64,000 bases of DNA, from contig NZ_JACKUK010000025.1 of the NCBI RefSeq assembly GCF_025822765.1, forward strand, positions 249,084 to 313,083, given 5' to 3'. Under the pieces are notes generated by a model, which was given only the letters and a program-made list of their open reading frames with translations, had not been told where the DNA came from and searched no databases. Source of the stretch: Mycobacterium barrassiae (GTDB lineage: Bacteria > Actinomycetota > Actinomycetes > Mycobacteriales > Mycobacteriaceae). Made by a program: the position numbers and the translations under genes. Shown here piece by piece: positions 8,767-17,021 of the stretch; position 1 is the stretch's first letter, and each line of letters opens with the position of its first letter.

Positions 8767-10460
8767 CGAAGCAGCTCCTCGGGTATCTCGATCAACCGGC
8801 TGCGCAGCCATTCACCCAGCCCCTTGGCCTGCGGGTCGAAGCGGGCCTGATAGGCCACCCCCCGGCCGAGGATGCCCTCGATCACGAAGTTCACGGCCCG
8901 TAGGTTCGGCAGCACGTGCCGCGTCACCTTCAGATCGGTAGTCTCAGGCAGCAACTCGCGGAGCTTGTCGACGGTCAGGGTGTGCGCCAGCCAACGCCAG
9001 TGGTCGTCGCGGCGTACCCACACTCCGACGTTGGCGTTGCCCCCTTTGTCGCCGCTGCGTGCCCCCGCGATCACTCCCAGCGGCACGCGTCGTGTTGCGC
9101 CACCGACAATCGGCTCCGGCAGCGCGGGCGTCGGTACGTCGGCCAGTTCCAGGGTGTCGGCGGCTGGCGGAATCTCGGTACGGGTGCTGTCGGCGTGCAC
9201 CGCGACATGGGTGACGGCGGTGGCAGGCACGAAGGCGGGTTCGAACACGCCGTACAGCTGACCGTCGCCGGGTGGCGTGGTGCTGGTGAAGCCCGGATAG
9301 CTGGCCAACGCGAGTTCGACTGCCGCCGAGGAGAATTTGCGTCCGACATTGGCGGGATCGGGGTCGCGCACCACACAGCGCAGCAGCGCGCTGGCCGCTT
9401 CCTCGGTGTCGGCGTCCTCGTGGTCGGTGCGTGCCAGCGTCCACTGCATCTCGGCCGGTTTGACCGTCAGCGTGTCCTCGAGCTGTTTGCGCACCAGCGC
9501 GGCCTTGGCCTCGATGTCCAACCCGGTGAGCACCAATGTCATCTCGTTGCGGAATCCGCCGACGGCGTTGAGTGACACCTTCATCGTCGGCGGCGGCGGT
9601 TCGCCCTTCACTCCGCTGATGCGCACGCGATCGGGCCCGTCGTCGGACAGCTCGATGGTGTCGACCCGCAGCGTCGCGTCAGGATTGGCATATCGGCCGC
9701 CGGTGATCTCGTAGAGCAGTTGTGCGGTGACGGTGTTCACCGTGATTGCGCCACCCGTGCCGGGATGTTTGGTGATCACCGACGAGCCGTCGGAATGGAC
9801 CTCGGTGAGCGGGAAGCCAGCATGAATGAGGTCGGGGATCTCGGTGAAGAAGGAGTAGTTGCCGCCGGTGGCTTGCGCGCCGCATTCGATGACGTGGCCG
9901 GCGGCGATCGCGCCCGCAAGCCGGTCGTAGTCAGTCCGACCCCATCCGTGGTGCGCGGCCGCAGGCCCGACGACGACCGACGCATCGGTGACTCGGCCGG
10001 TGACGACGACATCGGCACCCGCATTCAGGCAGTCGACGATGCCCCAGGCGCCGAGGTAGGCATTGGCCGCCAGGGGCGTGCCGAATCCCAGCTCCTCGGC
10101 ACGAGGGAGGAGGTCGTCGCCTTCGACGTGGGCGACCGTCACGCTCAACCCGAGCCGGTCGGCCAGGGTCCGCACCGCGGCCGCCAACCCGGCGGGATTG
10201 AGCCCTCCGGCGTTGGCGACGATGCGGACCCCGCGGTCCAACGCGGTGCCCAGGCATTCCTCGAGCTGGACGAGAAAGGTCTTGGCGTAGCCACGGTCGG
10301 GCGACTTGGCGCGGTCGCGCGCGAGGATCAACATAGTCAGTTCGGCGAGGTAGTCACCGGTGAGATAGTCCAGGTCGCCGCCGGTGAGCATTTCCCGCAT
10401 GGCCGCGATCCGGTCGCCGTAAAAGCCCGAGCAGTTGCCGATGCGAACCGCAGGCGTCAC
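8763..10460 (-). CDS. AtuA-like (acyclic terpene utilisation, DUF1446) protein
   Basis: The 565-residue protein begins at a GTG preceded by GGGGAG; an ATG at 10481 is possible but has no ribosome site. The N-terminal 450 residues match the AtuA/DUF1446 family (IGNCSGFYGDRIAAM, VRIVANAGGLNPAGLA, DVVVTGRVTDASVVVGP, ATGGNYSFFTEIPD). The last 100 residues form the small C-terminal AtuA-associated domain (ARSGDKGGNANVGVWVRRD). AtuA is the first structural gene of the Pseudomonas acyclic-terpene cluster and has no proven catalytic role. As the first gene of this minus-strand operon (Rv0976c position) it links the carboxylase to terpenoid-type acyl-CoA substrates. Confidence 0.85.
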   Translation of the reverse strand: MTPAVRIGNCSGFYGDRIAAMREMLTGGDLDYLTGDYLAELTMLILARDRAKSPDRGYAKTFLVQLEECLGTALDRGVRIVANAGGLNPAGLAAAVRTLADRLGLSVTVAHVEGDDLLPRAEELGFGTPLAANAYLGAWGIVDCLNAGADVVVTGRVTDASVVVGPAAAHHGWGRTDYDRLAGAIAAGHVIECGAQATGGNYSFFTEIPDLIHAGFPLTEVHSDGSSVITKHPGTGGAITVNTVTAQLLYEITGGRYANPDATLRVDTIELSDDGPDRVRISGVKGEPPPPTMKVSLNAVGGFRNEMTLVLTGLDIEAKAALVRKQLEDTLTVKPAEMQWTLARTDHEDADTEEAASALLRCVVRDPDPANVGRKFSSAAVELALASYPGFTSTTPPGDGQLYGVFEPAFVPATAVTHVAVHADSTRTEIPPAADTLELADVPTPALPEPIVGGATRRVPLGVIAGARSGDKGGNANVGVWVRRDDHWRWLAHTLTVDKLRELLPETTDLKVTRHVLPNLRAVNFVIEGILGRGVAYQARFDPQAKGLGEWLRSRLIEIPEELLR

Positions 10461-10769
10461 CTGACACGCTCCCCTCGTCATCGAGTGCGGGGCCGACCAA
10501 CCGGTAGGTTAGCCGCAATTGCCGCGATAGTGCAGACAGGGTTGTGAATCGCCGCCGACAACGACCCTGGGTGCAATCTCGACGGTAGGACCCCGTTTCA
10601 AGTGCGGGGCCGCGGCAACCTCCGGCCTGCGCATTCTGCGGCGCGGCCCGGCGCCCGCGGTGCATTTTGGAGCAGATACAGGTCACGGGCTATCCTGAAG
10701 GGCAATTGCCGACGCCTGACACCTCGCGCGGCTCTGACTTCAGTACTTCTCAAGAGGAGAATCTCGATC
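10461..10769. other. intergenic region between the atuA-like operon and rpmF
   Basis: These 309 bases hold the divergent starts of the atuA-like operon (minus) and rpmF (plus). Apart from the rpmF promoter described separately I see no convincing small gene; open frames across it have no ribosome site and no family resemblance. Confidence 0.6.
10667..10696 (+). promoter_or_regulatory. candidate SigA-type promoter of rpmF
   Basis: TTGGAG (10667-10672) and TATCCT (10691-10696) are separated by 18 bases and lie 74 bases before the rpmF ATG. The -10 fits the mycobacterial TANNNT pattern. Predicted only. Confidence 0.45.
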
Positions 10770-10943
10770 ATGGCTGTGCCCAAGCGCAGGATGTCGCGTG
10801 CGAACACCCGTAGCCGGCGTTCGCAGTGGAAGGCCAAGCGCACCGAGCTCGTGGGTGTGACCGTCGCCGGCCAGCAGCACAAGGTGCCGCGCCGCCTGCT
10901 CAAGGCCGCGCGCCTCGGCCTGATCGATCTCGACCGCCGCTGA
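10770..10943 (+). CDS. rpmF: 50S ribosomal protein L32
   Basis: This 57-residue basic protein ([20 protein letters not shown]) is ribosomal protein L32 of the large subunit. The ATG follows AAGAGGAGAAT. It contains no cysteine, so it is the zinc-free form of L32 lacking the zinc ribbon, as in M. tuberculosis Rv0979A, and would not depend on zinc supply. It lies directly upstream of mprA; a small GGGGG-AGTG-CCCCC hairpin after its stop separates the two genes. Confidence 0.95.
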   Translation: MAVPKRRMSRANTRSRRSQWKAKRTELVGVTVAGQQHKVPRRLLKAARLGLIDLDRR

Positions 10944-10946
10944 TCA

Positions 10947-10960
10947 GGGGGAGTGCCCCC
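10947..10960 (+). terminator. short hairpin after rpmF
   Basis: GGGGG and CCCCC arms with the loop AGTG follow the rpmF stop by three bases. There is no T-run, so it is at best a weak terminator or an mRNA 3' end stabiliser. Confidence 0.35.
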
Positions 10961-10972
10961 GCATCGGCGCGC

Positions 10973-10991
10973 CTCTCAGGTCACTCTCAGA
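10973..10991 (+). promoter_or_regulatory. MprA-type direct repeat upstream of mprA
   Basis: CTCTCAGG (10973-10980) and CTCTCAGA (10984-10991) are two 8-base direct repeats 11 bases apart, ending 15 bases before the mprA GTG. Two loosely conserved 8-bp direct repeats containing CTCTCA are, as I recall, the MprA binding site described upstream of mprA in M. tuberculosis; autoregulation is therefore likely here. Confidence 0.7.
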
Positions 10992-11006
10992 TAGTGGGTT
11001 GACACT

Positions 11007-11699
11007 GTGGCTGTGCGCATACTTGTCGTCGACGATGACCGCGCTGTGCGCGAATCGCTGCGTCGTTCGCTGTCGTTCAACGGGTACTCGGTCGAGTTGG
11101 CCCAGGACGGACTCGAAGCCCTCGAACTGATCGCCAGCGATCGCCCCGATGCCCTGGTGCTCGATGTGATGATGCCGCGGCTGGACGGCCTCGAGGTCTG
11201 CCGTCAGCTCCGCAGCACCGGCGACGATCTGCCCATTCTCGTGCTGACCGCGCGCGATTCGGTTTCCGAACGGGTCGCCGGGCTGGATGCGGGTGCCGAC
11301 GACTATCTGCCGAAACCGTTCGCGCTCGAGGAGCTGCTGGCCCGGATGCGCGCGCTGCTGCGGCGCACCTCGCCCGACGACGGCGCGGAGTCGCCCGCGA
11401 TGACGTTCTCCGACCTGTCCCTCGATCCGGTTACCCGCGAGGTGACCCGTGGGCAGCGCTCGATCAGCCTGACCCGCACCGAGTTCGCGCTTCTCGAGAT
11501 GCTCATCGCGAACCCCCGACGGGTGCTCACCCGCAGCCGCATCCTCGAGGAGGTGTGGGGCTTCGACTTTCCCACGTCGGGCAACGCCCTCGAGGTCTAC
11601 GTCGGGTATCTGCGCCGCAAGACCGAGGCGGAAGGAGAGCCGCGGCTGATCCACACCGTGCGCGGGGTGGGTTATGTGCTGCGCGAGACCCCACCCTGA
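11007..11699 (+). CDS. mprA: envelope-stress response regulator MprA
   Basis: The 230-residue OmpR-family regulator has a receiver domain (residues 1-115) with the acidic pair VVDDD, the phospho-acceptor Asp53 in [12 protein letters not shown] and Lys in YLPKPFAL. This is followed by a winged-helix DNA-binding domain (residues 130-228: [39 protein letters not shown]). It starts at a GTG and its stop overlaps the mprB ATG. In M. tuberculosis MprAB responds to surfactants and other envelope stress and controls sigE, sigB and pepD; the same gene order here supports the same function. Confidence 0.95.
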   Translation: MAVRILVVDDDRAVRESLRRSLSFNGYSVELAQDGLEALELIASDRPDALVLDVMMPRLDGLEVCRQLRSTGDDLPILVLTARDSVSERVAGLDAGADDYLPKPFALEELLARMRALLRRTSPDDGAESPAMTFSDLSLDPVTREVTRGQRSISLTRTEFALLEMLIANPRRVLTRSRILEEVWGFDFPTSGNALEVYVGYLRRKTEAEGEPRLIHTVRGVGYVLRETPP

Positions 11700-13171
11700 T
11701 GTCGGCACCGCACTACTCGCCCGAGTCCCGGCCCTCGGCGCCGCCGGCGAGTTCATTGTCGCTTCGCTGGCGGGTGATGCTGCTCGCGATGTCGATGGTG
11801 GCGATGGTGGTGGTCCTGATGGCCGTCGCCGTGTACGCGGTCGTGTCCCGCGCGCTCTACGACGACATGGACAACCAGCTGCACAGCCGGGCCAGGCTGC
11901 TGATCGAGAGCGGCTCGTTGACCAGCGACCCCGGTAAGGCGATCGAGGGCACCGCCTACTCCGACGTCAACGCGATGCTGGTGAATCCCGGCCGGTCGAT
12001 CTTCACCGCCAACCAGGAGGGCCAGACCCTGCCGCTGGGTGATCCCGAGAAGGCCGTCATCCGCGGCGACCTGTGGATGTCGAAGCGGTCGGTCGACAAG
12101 CAGCGGGTGCTCGCGCTGCACCTGTCCAACGGAAGTTCGCTGCTGATCTCCAAGAGCCTGGTGCCGACCGATCAGTTGCTGAAACGGCTCGGCACGGTTC
12201 TGCTCATCGTCGGCGGGGTCGGGGTGGTGGTGGCCGCGATGGCGGGCGGCGCTGTCGCCCGGGCGGGGCTTCGCCCGGTGGCGCGGCTCACCGAAGCTGC
12301 GGAGCGGGTGGCCCGCACCGACGACCTGCGACCCATCCCTGTCTACGGCAGCGACGAACTCGCCCGTCTCACTGAGGCTTTCAACATGATGCTGCGCGCG
12401 CTGGCCGAATCGCGCGAGCGTCAAGCAAGACTCGTGACGGACGCCGGCCACGAACTGCGCACGCCGCTGACGTCGTTGCGCACCAACGTCGAACTGCTGA
12501 TGGCATCGATGGCTCCCGGCGCCCCACGACTGCCCGAGGACGAGATGGAGGGTCTACGGACCGACGTCATCGCTCAGATCGAAGAACTGTCCACCCTCGT
12601 TGGCGATCTCGTCGATCTGACCCGCGACGAGGCGGGTGTCGTCATCCACGAACCCGTCGACATGACCGAGATCATCGACCGCTCTCTGGAGCGAGTTCGG
12701 CGTCGCCGCAACGACATTGACTTCGACGTCGCCGTGGTGCCGTGGCAGGTCTACGGTGACAGCAGCGGACTGGGCCGTGCGGTCCTCAATGTGCTGGACA
12801 ACGCCGCCAAGTGGAGCCCGCCCGGTGGACGGGTAGGCGTGCGACTGGAACAGGTCGATGCGGGCCACGCCGAGATTGTCGTGACGGATCAGGGGCCCGG
12901 TATCCCGCCCGAGGAACGGCGATTCGTGTTCGAGCGGTTCTTCCGTTCGGAATCCGCACGCGCGATGCCGGGTTCGGGACTCGGCCTGGCGATCGTGAAA
13001 CAGGTTGTCCTCAAACACGGCGGCGCGCTACGCGTCGAGTACGCCGACCCCGGTGCACAGCCGCCGGGCACCGCGATTCACATGGTGTTGCCCGGCCGGC
13101 CGTTGTCTGACACGGAGCGACACGCGGGCACGGGCGTGGACTTGCCCGTGGTCAGCGCCGACAATGATTAG
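11699..13171 (+). CDS. mprB: sensor histidine kinase MprB
   Basis: The 490-residue membrane kinase pairs with MprA. It has a transmembrane helix near residues 25-48 (VMLLAMSMVAMVVVLMAVAV), an extracytoplasmic sensor loop, a second membrane helix near 165-190 (VLLIVGGVGVVVAAMAGGAV) and a HAMP linker. The H-box DAGHELRTPLTSLRTN carries the phospho-His, and an ATPase domain follows with the N-box NVLDNAAKWS and the G-boxes DQGPGIPPEE and GSGLGLAIVKQ. The ATG overlaps the mprA stop (TGATG). All catalytic motifs are intact. In M. tuberculosis the sensor loop binds unfolded extracytoplasmic protein or DnaK. Confidence 0.95.
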   Translation: MSAPHYSPESRPSAPPASSLSLRWRVMLLAMSMVAMVVVLMAVAVYAVVSRALYDDMDNQLHSRARLLIESGSLTSDPGKAIEGTAYSDVNAMLVNPGRSIFTANQEGQTLPLGDPEKAVIRGDLWMSKRSVDKQRVLALHLSNGSSLLISKSLVPTDQLLKRLGTVLLIVGGVGVVVAAMAGGAVARAGLRPVARLTEAAERVARTDDLRPIPVYGSDELARLTEAFNMMLRALAESRERQARLVTDAGHELRTPLTSLRTNVELLMASMAPGAPRLPEDEMEGLRTDVIAQIEELSTLVGDLVDLTRDEAGVVIHEPVDMTEIIDRSLERVRRRRNDIDFDVAVVPWQVYGDSSGLGRAVLNVLDNAAKWSPPGGRVGVRLEQVDAGHAEIVVTDQGPGIPPEERRFVFERFFRSESARAMPGSGLGLAIVKQVVLKHGGALRVEYADPGAQPPGTAIHMVLPGRPLSDTERHAGTGVDLPVVSADND

Positions 13172-13214
13172 CCAGGGACCGATGGGGGAAGCAAATCTGT
13201 GCGGGTCCCGAAAG

Positions 13215-13236
13215 TTCTCTAAGTGGATTCTCAGCC
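13215..13236 (+). promoter_or_regulatory. weak MprA-like repeat upstream of pepD
   Basis: TTCTCTAAG (13215-13223) and TTCTCAGCC (13228-13236) lie 76 bases before the pepD ATG. The 13-base period differs from the 11-base period before mprA and the repeats match only loosely, so this is a tentative MprA site. pepD is a known MprA target in M. tuberculosis. Confidence 0.35.
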
Positions 13237-13311
13237 CGCTTAGGCAACTTTGACGGTGCGAACGCCGTTGTTCTATTTGCCGGACTACAACAGGAAGAAC
13301 ACCGCAGCGAG

Positions 13312-14679
13312 ATGACCAACCACCCGAGGTATTCGCCGCCACCGCCCCCGGGTCGTCGGCCCGGCGTTCCCGAGCACACCCCACCCGGGTACCCGGGTGG
13401 GCAGCGGCCCGACCCGTACGGGCAGCCGTATGACTGGCGGTATCAGACCCAGCAGCAGCCGCAGCAGACGTTCCGCGCCCCCTACGACCCGTACCGCGGT
13501 GCCCCGTCCCCTGCGACAGCTGGCTATGCGCAAGTTCCGATGCCGCCCCAAAAGCGTTCTCGCGCTGGAGGTTTGATCGCGGGTGCGCTCGCGATAGCCG
13601 TCGTTTCCGCAGGTATCGGCGGGGGTGTCGCACTGCTCGCACAGCCCGACCAGCCGAGCGCGACATCGACCCTCAACGGCGCAGCGCCCGGCGTACCCGT
13701 CGCCAGCCTGCCCGCCGGTTCGGTGGAGCAGGTCGCCGCGAAGGTCGTGCCCAGCGTCGTCAAGCTCGAGGTGGACCTCGGCAGGCAATCGGAGGAGGGC
13801 TCCGGGGTGATCCTGTCGTCGGACGGCCTCATCTTGACCAACAACCACGTCGTGACCGCCGCCCAGGATGGCCCCGCCGGGCCGGGTGGGCCCGCCGCGC
13901 CGGGCGGTGCGGGCGCCAAGACCAAGGTGACCTTCGCCGACGGCCGCAGCGCAGCGTTCACCGTGGTCGGCACCGACCCCAGCAGTGACATCGCGGTGGT
14001 GCGCGCCAAAGGAGTGACGGGTCTGACCCCGATCACCGTCGGATCATCGGCCAACCTGCGGGTGGGCCAGGATGTCGTCGCCATCGGGTCGCCGCTGGGC
14101 CTGGAGGGCACCGTCACCACGGGCATCATCAGTGCGCTGAACCGGCCGGTGGCCGCGGGTGGCGACATCCGCAACCAGAACACCGTGCTCGACGCGATCC
14201 AGACCGACGCCGCGATCAACCCCGGTAACTCCGGCGGAGCGCTGGTCAACATGAACGGCGAGCTGGTCGGCATCAACTCGGCCATCGCCACGCTGGGCGG
14301 TGACGCTGCCGGGGAGGGCCAGGGTGGCTCGATCGGCCTGGGCTTCGCCATCCCCGTCGACCAGGCCAAGCGGATCGCGGACGAACTGATCAACAACGGC
14401 ACCGCCTCGCACGCCTCGCTCGGTGTCCAGGTGGGTAACGACGCGAACACCGACGGCGCGCGAATCGTCGAGGTCACCGGCGGCGGTGCCGCCGCGGCGG
14501 CGGGACTGCCCAGCGGTGTGGTGGTGACAAAGGTCGACGACCGCGTGATCAACAGTGCCGACGCCCTCGTCGCGGCGGTCCGGTCCAGGGCCCCCGGGGA
14601 CAAGCTCACGCTGACCTATCTCGATCAGTCGGGTAAGCCGCAGACCGTGGAGGTCACCCTCGGGAAGGCCCAGCAGTGA
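13312..14679 (+). CDS. pepD: HtrA-like serine protease PepD
   Basis: The 455-residue protein has a long Pro/Gln/Tyr-rich cytoplasmic N-terminus (residues 1-85), one membrane anchor (about 86-110), a trypsin-like protease domain outside the cell and a C-terminal PDZ domain (about 360-450). The triad is His179 (LTNNHVV), Asp226 (SSDIAVV) and Ser307 (NPGNSGGA). It degrades or chaperones damaged envelope proteins and in M. tuberculosis is part of the MprAB/SigE stress network. It is 140 bases downstream of mprB and its stop overlaps the moaB2 start as GTGA. Confidence 0.95.
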   Translation: MTNHPRYSPPPPPGRRPGVPEHTPPGYPGGQRPDPYGQPYDWRYQTQQQPQQTFRAPYDPYRGAPSPATAGYAQVPMPPQKRSRAGGLIAGALAIAVVSAGIGGGVALLAQPDQPSATSTLNGAAPGVPVASLPAGSVEQVAAKVVPSVVKLEVDLGRQSEEGSGVILSSDGLILTNNHVVTAAQDGPAGPGGPAAPGGAGAKTKVTFADGRSAAFTVVGTDPSSDIAVVRAKGVTGLTPITVGSSANLRVGQDVVAIGSPLGLEGTVTTGIISALNRPVAAGGDIRNQNTVLDAIQTDAAINPGNSGGALVNMNGELVGINSAIATLGGDAAGEGQGGSIGLGFAIPVDQAKRIADELINNGTASHASLGVQVGNDANTDGARIVEVTGGGAAAAAGLPSGVVVTKVDDRVINSADALVAAVRSRAPGDKLTLTYLDQSGKPQTVEVTLGKAQQ

Positions 14680-15254
14680 CGCCTCCGTCGACTTCCGGGC
14701 CGGCGACCCTGAGAGTGGCCGCGCCGCTGTCTCTGCCTGGATATACGGTTGGCGTCATGGAACAGCCAGGGGAGTTGGTGGGCCGCGCACTGGTCGTTGT
14801 TGTCGACGACCGCACCGCACACGGTGACGAGGAGGACCACAGTGGTCCGTTGGTCACTGAACTGCTCGGGGAGGCGGGGTTCGTCGTCGACGGCGTGGTC
14901 GTCGTCTCCGCCGATGAGGTCGAGATCCGCAACGCACTGAACACAGCGGTGATCGGCGGTGTCGACCTGGTCGTTTCGGTCGGCGGAACGGGTGTGACCC
15001 CGCGAGATGTCACGCCGGAGGCGACCGTCGATCTGCTCGATCGCGAGCTGCTCGGCATCGCGGAGGCGTTGCGCGCGTCGGGTTTGTCGGCCGGCATCGC
15101 CGACGCCGGGGTATCGCGTGGCCTCGCCGGGATCTCCGGCAGCACTCTGGTTGTCAACCTCGCCGGCTCGCGTGCAGCGGTGCGCGACGGCATGGCGACG
15201 CTTAGCCCGCTGGCCATTCAGATCATTGGGCAGCTCTCCAGCCTCGAGATCTAA
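14676..15254 (+). CDS. moaB2: MoaB/Mog-family molybdenum cofactor protein (MoaB2)
   Basis: The 192-residue form starts at a GTG overlapping the pepD stop; GTG 14715 (179 residues) and ATG 14757 (165 residues) are alternatives, and the conserved fold begins only at RALVVVVDDRTAHGD. The MPT-binding core is clear: LVVSVGGTGVTPRDVTPEAT (residues about 98-117) and SRGLAGISGSTLVVNLAGS. The family binds or adenylylates molybdopterin. Although placed in the stress operon, its coupling to pepD may reflect shared transcription rather than shared function; the same order occurs at Rv0983-Rv0984. Confidence 0.85.
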   Translation: MTPPSTSGPATLRVAAPLSLPGYTVGVMEQPGELVGRALVVVVDDRTAHGDEEDHSGPLVTELLGEAGFVVDGVVVVSADEVEIRNALNTAVIGGVDLVVSVGGTGVTPRDVTPEATVDLLDRELLGIAEALRASGLSAGIADAGVSRGLAGISGSTLVVNLAGSRAAVRDGMATLSPLAIQIIGQLSSLEI

Positions 15255-15310
15255 GACCTAGCTGAGGCTAGGCTGTGAAGTGTGACCTTCGTCACACTGT
15301 GAGGAAGGCG

Positions 15311-15466
15311 ATGTCAGACCGGTCGGAGCGCCCGCGCGATGCGGTGAGCAAAATCTTCGGAGACGAGCTAGCGCCGAAGAGTATTGACGACCCTGAAAAC
15401 GCTGGCTCCGAGGAGTCTGCGCACGACCGGTGGTTGCGCGAGAACACTCCGCCGCATCATCAGTGA
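15311..15466 (+). CDS. small conserved hydrophilic protein, unknown function
   Basis: This 51-residue protein begins at an ATG with GAGGAAGG six bases upstream (MSDRSERPRDAVSKIFGDEL). It is charged, has no membrane segment and ends in RWLRENTPPHHQ. I know of no functional assignment. The good ribosome site, codon bias and position between moaB2 and the porin make it a likely real gene; a longer frame to 15275 has no ribosome site. Confidence 0.6.
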   Translation: MSDRSERPRDAVSKIFGDELAPKSIDDPENAGSEESAHDRWLRENTPPHHQ

Positions 15467-15658
15467 CCTGCTGCTTTGCCGTAAGCCCCGACCCCGGTAA
15501 CCCCGACTGAGCTGATACCCCCCGTTGTGGGGCGGCAAAGCCGAAACAGGCGGTCGAATATCCCGCAAAGACCCCGCTGTGGACGCGTTGCACACGTGAC
15601 GCAAGTGGGCAAAGTGGTGTTTCGGGTAACACTCGCCTGACCAAATGCGATTCTCGCG

Positions 15659-15687
15659 TTGCCGGGTTGGTGCCCGACCGTTATGTT
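15659..15687 (+). promoter_or_regulatory. candidate SigA promoter of the porin gene
   Basis: TTGCCG (15659-15664) and TATGTT (15682-15687) are spaced by exactly 17 bases. Transcription would start near 15694, giving a leader of about 158 bases before the ATG at 15852. Confidence 0.55.
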
Positions 15688-15731
15688 CCTCGCGTCAACG
15701 ATGAGTAAGACCTAAGACCTGCATGTGAGAA

Positions 15732-15750
15732 CTCTCATTTGCCTCTCATG
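15732..15750 (+). promoter_or_regulatory. MprA-like direct repeat in the porin leader
   Basis: CTCTCATT (15732-15739) and CTCTCATG (15743-15750) have the same 8-base repeats and the same 11-base period as the site before mprA 4.7 kb away. It lies between the predicted porin promoter and the start codon, so MprA binding there could block elongation or serve a second promoter. Confidence 0.5.
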
Positions 15751-15851
15751 AAGGCTCTTTCTTTCGAGTCGTTGGCCACGTGTGCCAGGCACGAACAACA
15801 ACAGGACACAGTGAGCCCGGTCGGGTAGCTGTCGACATCGCTAGGGAGATC

Positions 15852-16535
15852 ATGAAGGTATTCAGTCGGGTGCTGATTGCGGTGGTAGCGGCCATCGCGT
15901 CTCTGTTCGTGAGCACTGGCACCTCTCACGCTGGGCTGGACAATGAGCTGAGCCTCATTGACGGCCAAGACCGGACGCTGACCATTCAGCAGTGGGACAC
16001 CTTCCTCAATGGTGTGTTCCCGCTGGACCGCAACCGGCTGACCCGTGAGTGGTTCCACAGCGGCCGCGCCAAGTACATCGTGGCCGGCCCCGGCGCCGAC
16101 GAGTTCGAAGGCACCCTGGAACTCGGCTACCAGATCGGCTTCCCGTGGTCGCTGGGTGTGGGCATCAACTTCAGCTACACGACCCCCAACATCCTGCTCG
16201 ACGACGCGTCGATCTTCCCGGACGTCACCGCTCCGATCGGTAGCCCGCTCGGCCCGACGGTCGGTGTCGGCTTCGCGCCGCTGGGCTCGATCATCACGCC
16301 GAACCTGTTCCCCGGTGTGTCGATCAGCGCCGACCTCGGCAACGGCCCCGGTATCCAGGAAGTCGCCACCTTCTCGGTGGACGTGGCAGGCCCGCAGGGC
16401 GGTGTCGCGGTGTCGAACGCACATGGCACGGTGACCGGTGCTGCCGGTGGTGTGCTGCTGCGTCCGTTCGCCCGGCTCATCTCGTCGGCCGGTGACAGCG
16501 TCACCACCTACGGCGAGCCCTGGAACATGAACTAG
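15852..16535 (+). CDS. MspA-family outer-membrane porin with extended constriction loop
   Basis: The 227-residue precursor has a signal peptide (residues 1-27, ending SHA) and a mature chain that begins GLDNELSLIDGQDRTLT and ends GDSVTTYGEPWNMN, as in MspA of M. smegmatis. MspA forms an octameric pore for small hydrophilic nutrients. The mature chain is about 200 residues against 184 in MspA; the extra 16 lie in one place, after LLDDASI, where the loop reads FPDVTAPIGSPLGPTVGVGF before rejoining at ITPNLFPG. The two constriction aspartates (90, 91) are kept but the Asp93 position is Ser. The ATG follows GGGAGAT. A strong terminator follows the gene. Confidence 0.95.
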   Translation: MKVFSRVLIAVVAAIASLFVSTGTSHAGLDNELSLIDGQDRTLTIQQWDTFLNGVFPLDRNRLTREWFHSGRAKYIVAGPGADEFEGTLELGYQIGFPWSLGVGINFSYTTPNILLDDASIFPDVTAPIGSPLGPTVGVGFAPLGSIITPNLFPGVSISADLGNGPGIQEVATFSVDVAGPQGGVAVSNAHGTVTGAAGGVLLRPFARLISSAGDSVTTYGEPWNMN

Positions 16536-16553
16536 CACTCTCCCGAGAGCAAC

Positions 16554-16587
16554 AAAGCAGCCCCCGGAACCATCCGGGGGCTGCTTT
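16554..16587. terminator. bidirectional intrinsic terminator between porin and mscL
   Basis: A perfect 15-bp stem (16554-16568 with 16573-16587; arms AAAGCAGCCCCCGGA and complement) closes a four-base ACCA loop, with AAA/TTT at the stem ends. It can end transcription of both convergent genes. Confidence 0.9.
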
Positions 16588-16598
16588 GCGTATGTCGC

Positions 16599-17021
16599 TC
16601 AGGTTGGGTCGTTGCTTGTGGTCTTCGCCGTATCGGTGCCGCGCCCCGGCGTTTCGGCCAGGATGTTGCGGATCTCGGTGAGCAGCGACAGTTCGGTGTC
16701 CTGGGCCTGTTCGACTTCGCCCTTCTTGCGCAGCCTGTTGTAGGGCACCACGACCAGGAAGTAGACGACAGCAGCGACGAGGATGAAATTGATGGCCGCC
16801 GAGAGCAATACGTTCAGGTCGATGGTCTGGTCGCCCCCGATGTTGATGCGCAGGATGCCGTAGTCCGATTCCCCGCCTGCGCCGATCCGGTTGATGAGCG
16901 GTTGGATGATGCTGTCGGTGAACTTGGTGACCAGAGCCGTGAACGCGGTACCGATGACCACCGCGACCGATAGGTCGACGATGTTGCCCCGGGCGAGAAA
17001 CTCCTTGAAACCCTTCAACAT
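16599..17021 (-). CDS. mscL: large-conductance mechanosensitive channel MscL
   Basis: The 140-residue inner-membrane protein forms the pentameric emergency valve that opens on hypo-osmotic shock. It shows the N-terminal amphipathic helix [20 protein letters not shown]1 ([20 protein letters not shown]), a short periplasmic loop, TM2 ([18 protein letters not shown]) and the cytoplasmic [20 protein letters not shown] helix. The length is typical. It is convergent with the porin gene and shares its terminator. Confidence 0.95.
   Translation of the reverse strand: MLKGFKEFLARGNIVDLSVAVVIGTAFTALVTKFTDSIIQPLINRIGAGGESDYGILRINIGGDQTIDLNVLLSAAINFILVAAVVYFLVVVPYNRLRKKGEVEQAQDTELSLLTEIRNILAETPGRGTDTAKTTSNDPT

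Larger units (their letters stand above)
15467..15851. other. long regulatory region upstream of the porin gene
   Basis: These 385 bases hold no credible gene. They contain a SigA-type promoter (15659-15687) and, about 45 bases after it, an MprA-like direct repeat (15732-15750), leaving an untranslated leader of roughly 155 bases before the porin ATG. The stretch 15485-15600 is rich in C/G runs with no clear element. Confidence 0.6.

Noticed and set aside
15485-15650. Riboswitch in the porin upstream region
   Set aside because: It lies upstream of the predicted transcription start and shows only short C/G runs, with no conserved aptamer pattern I recognise.
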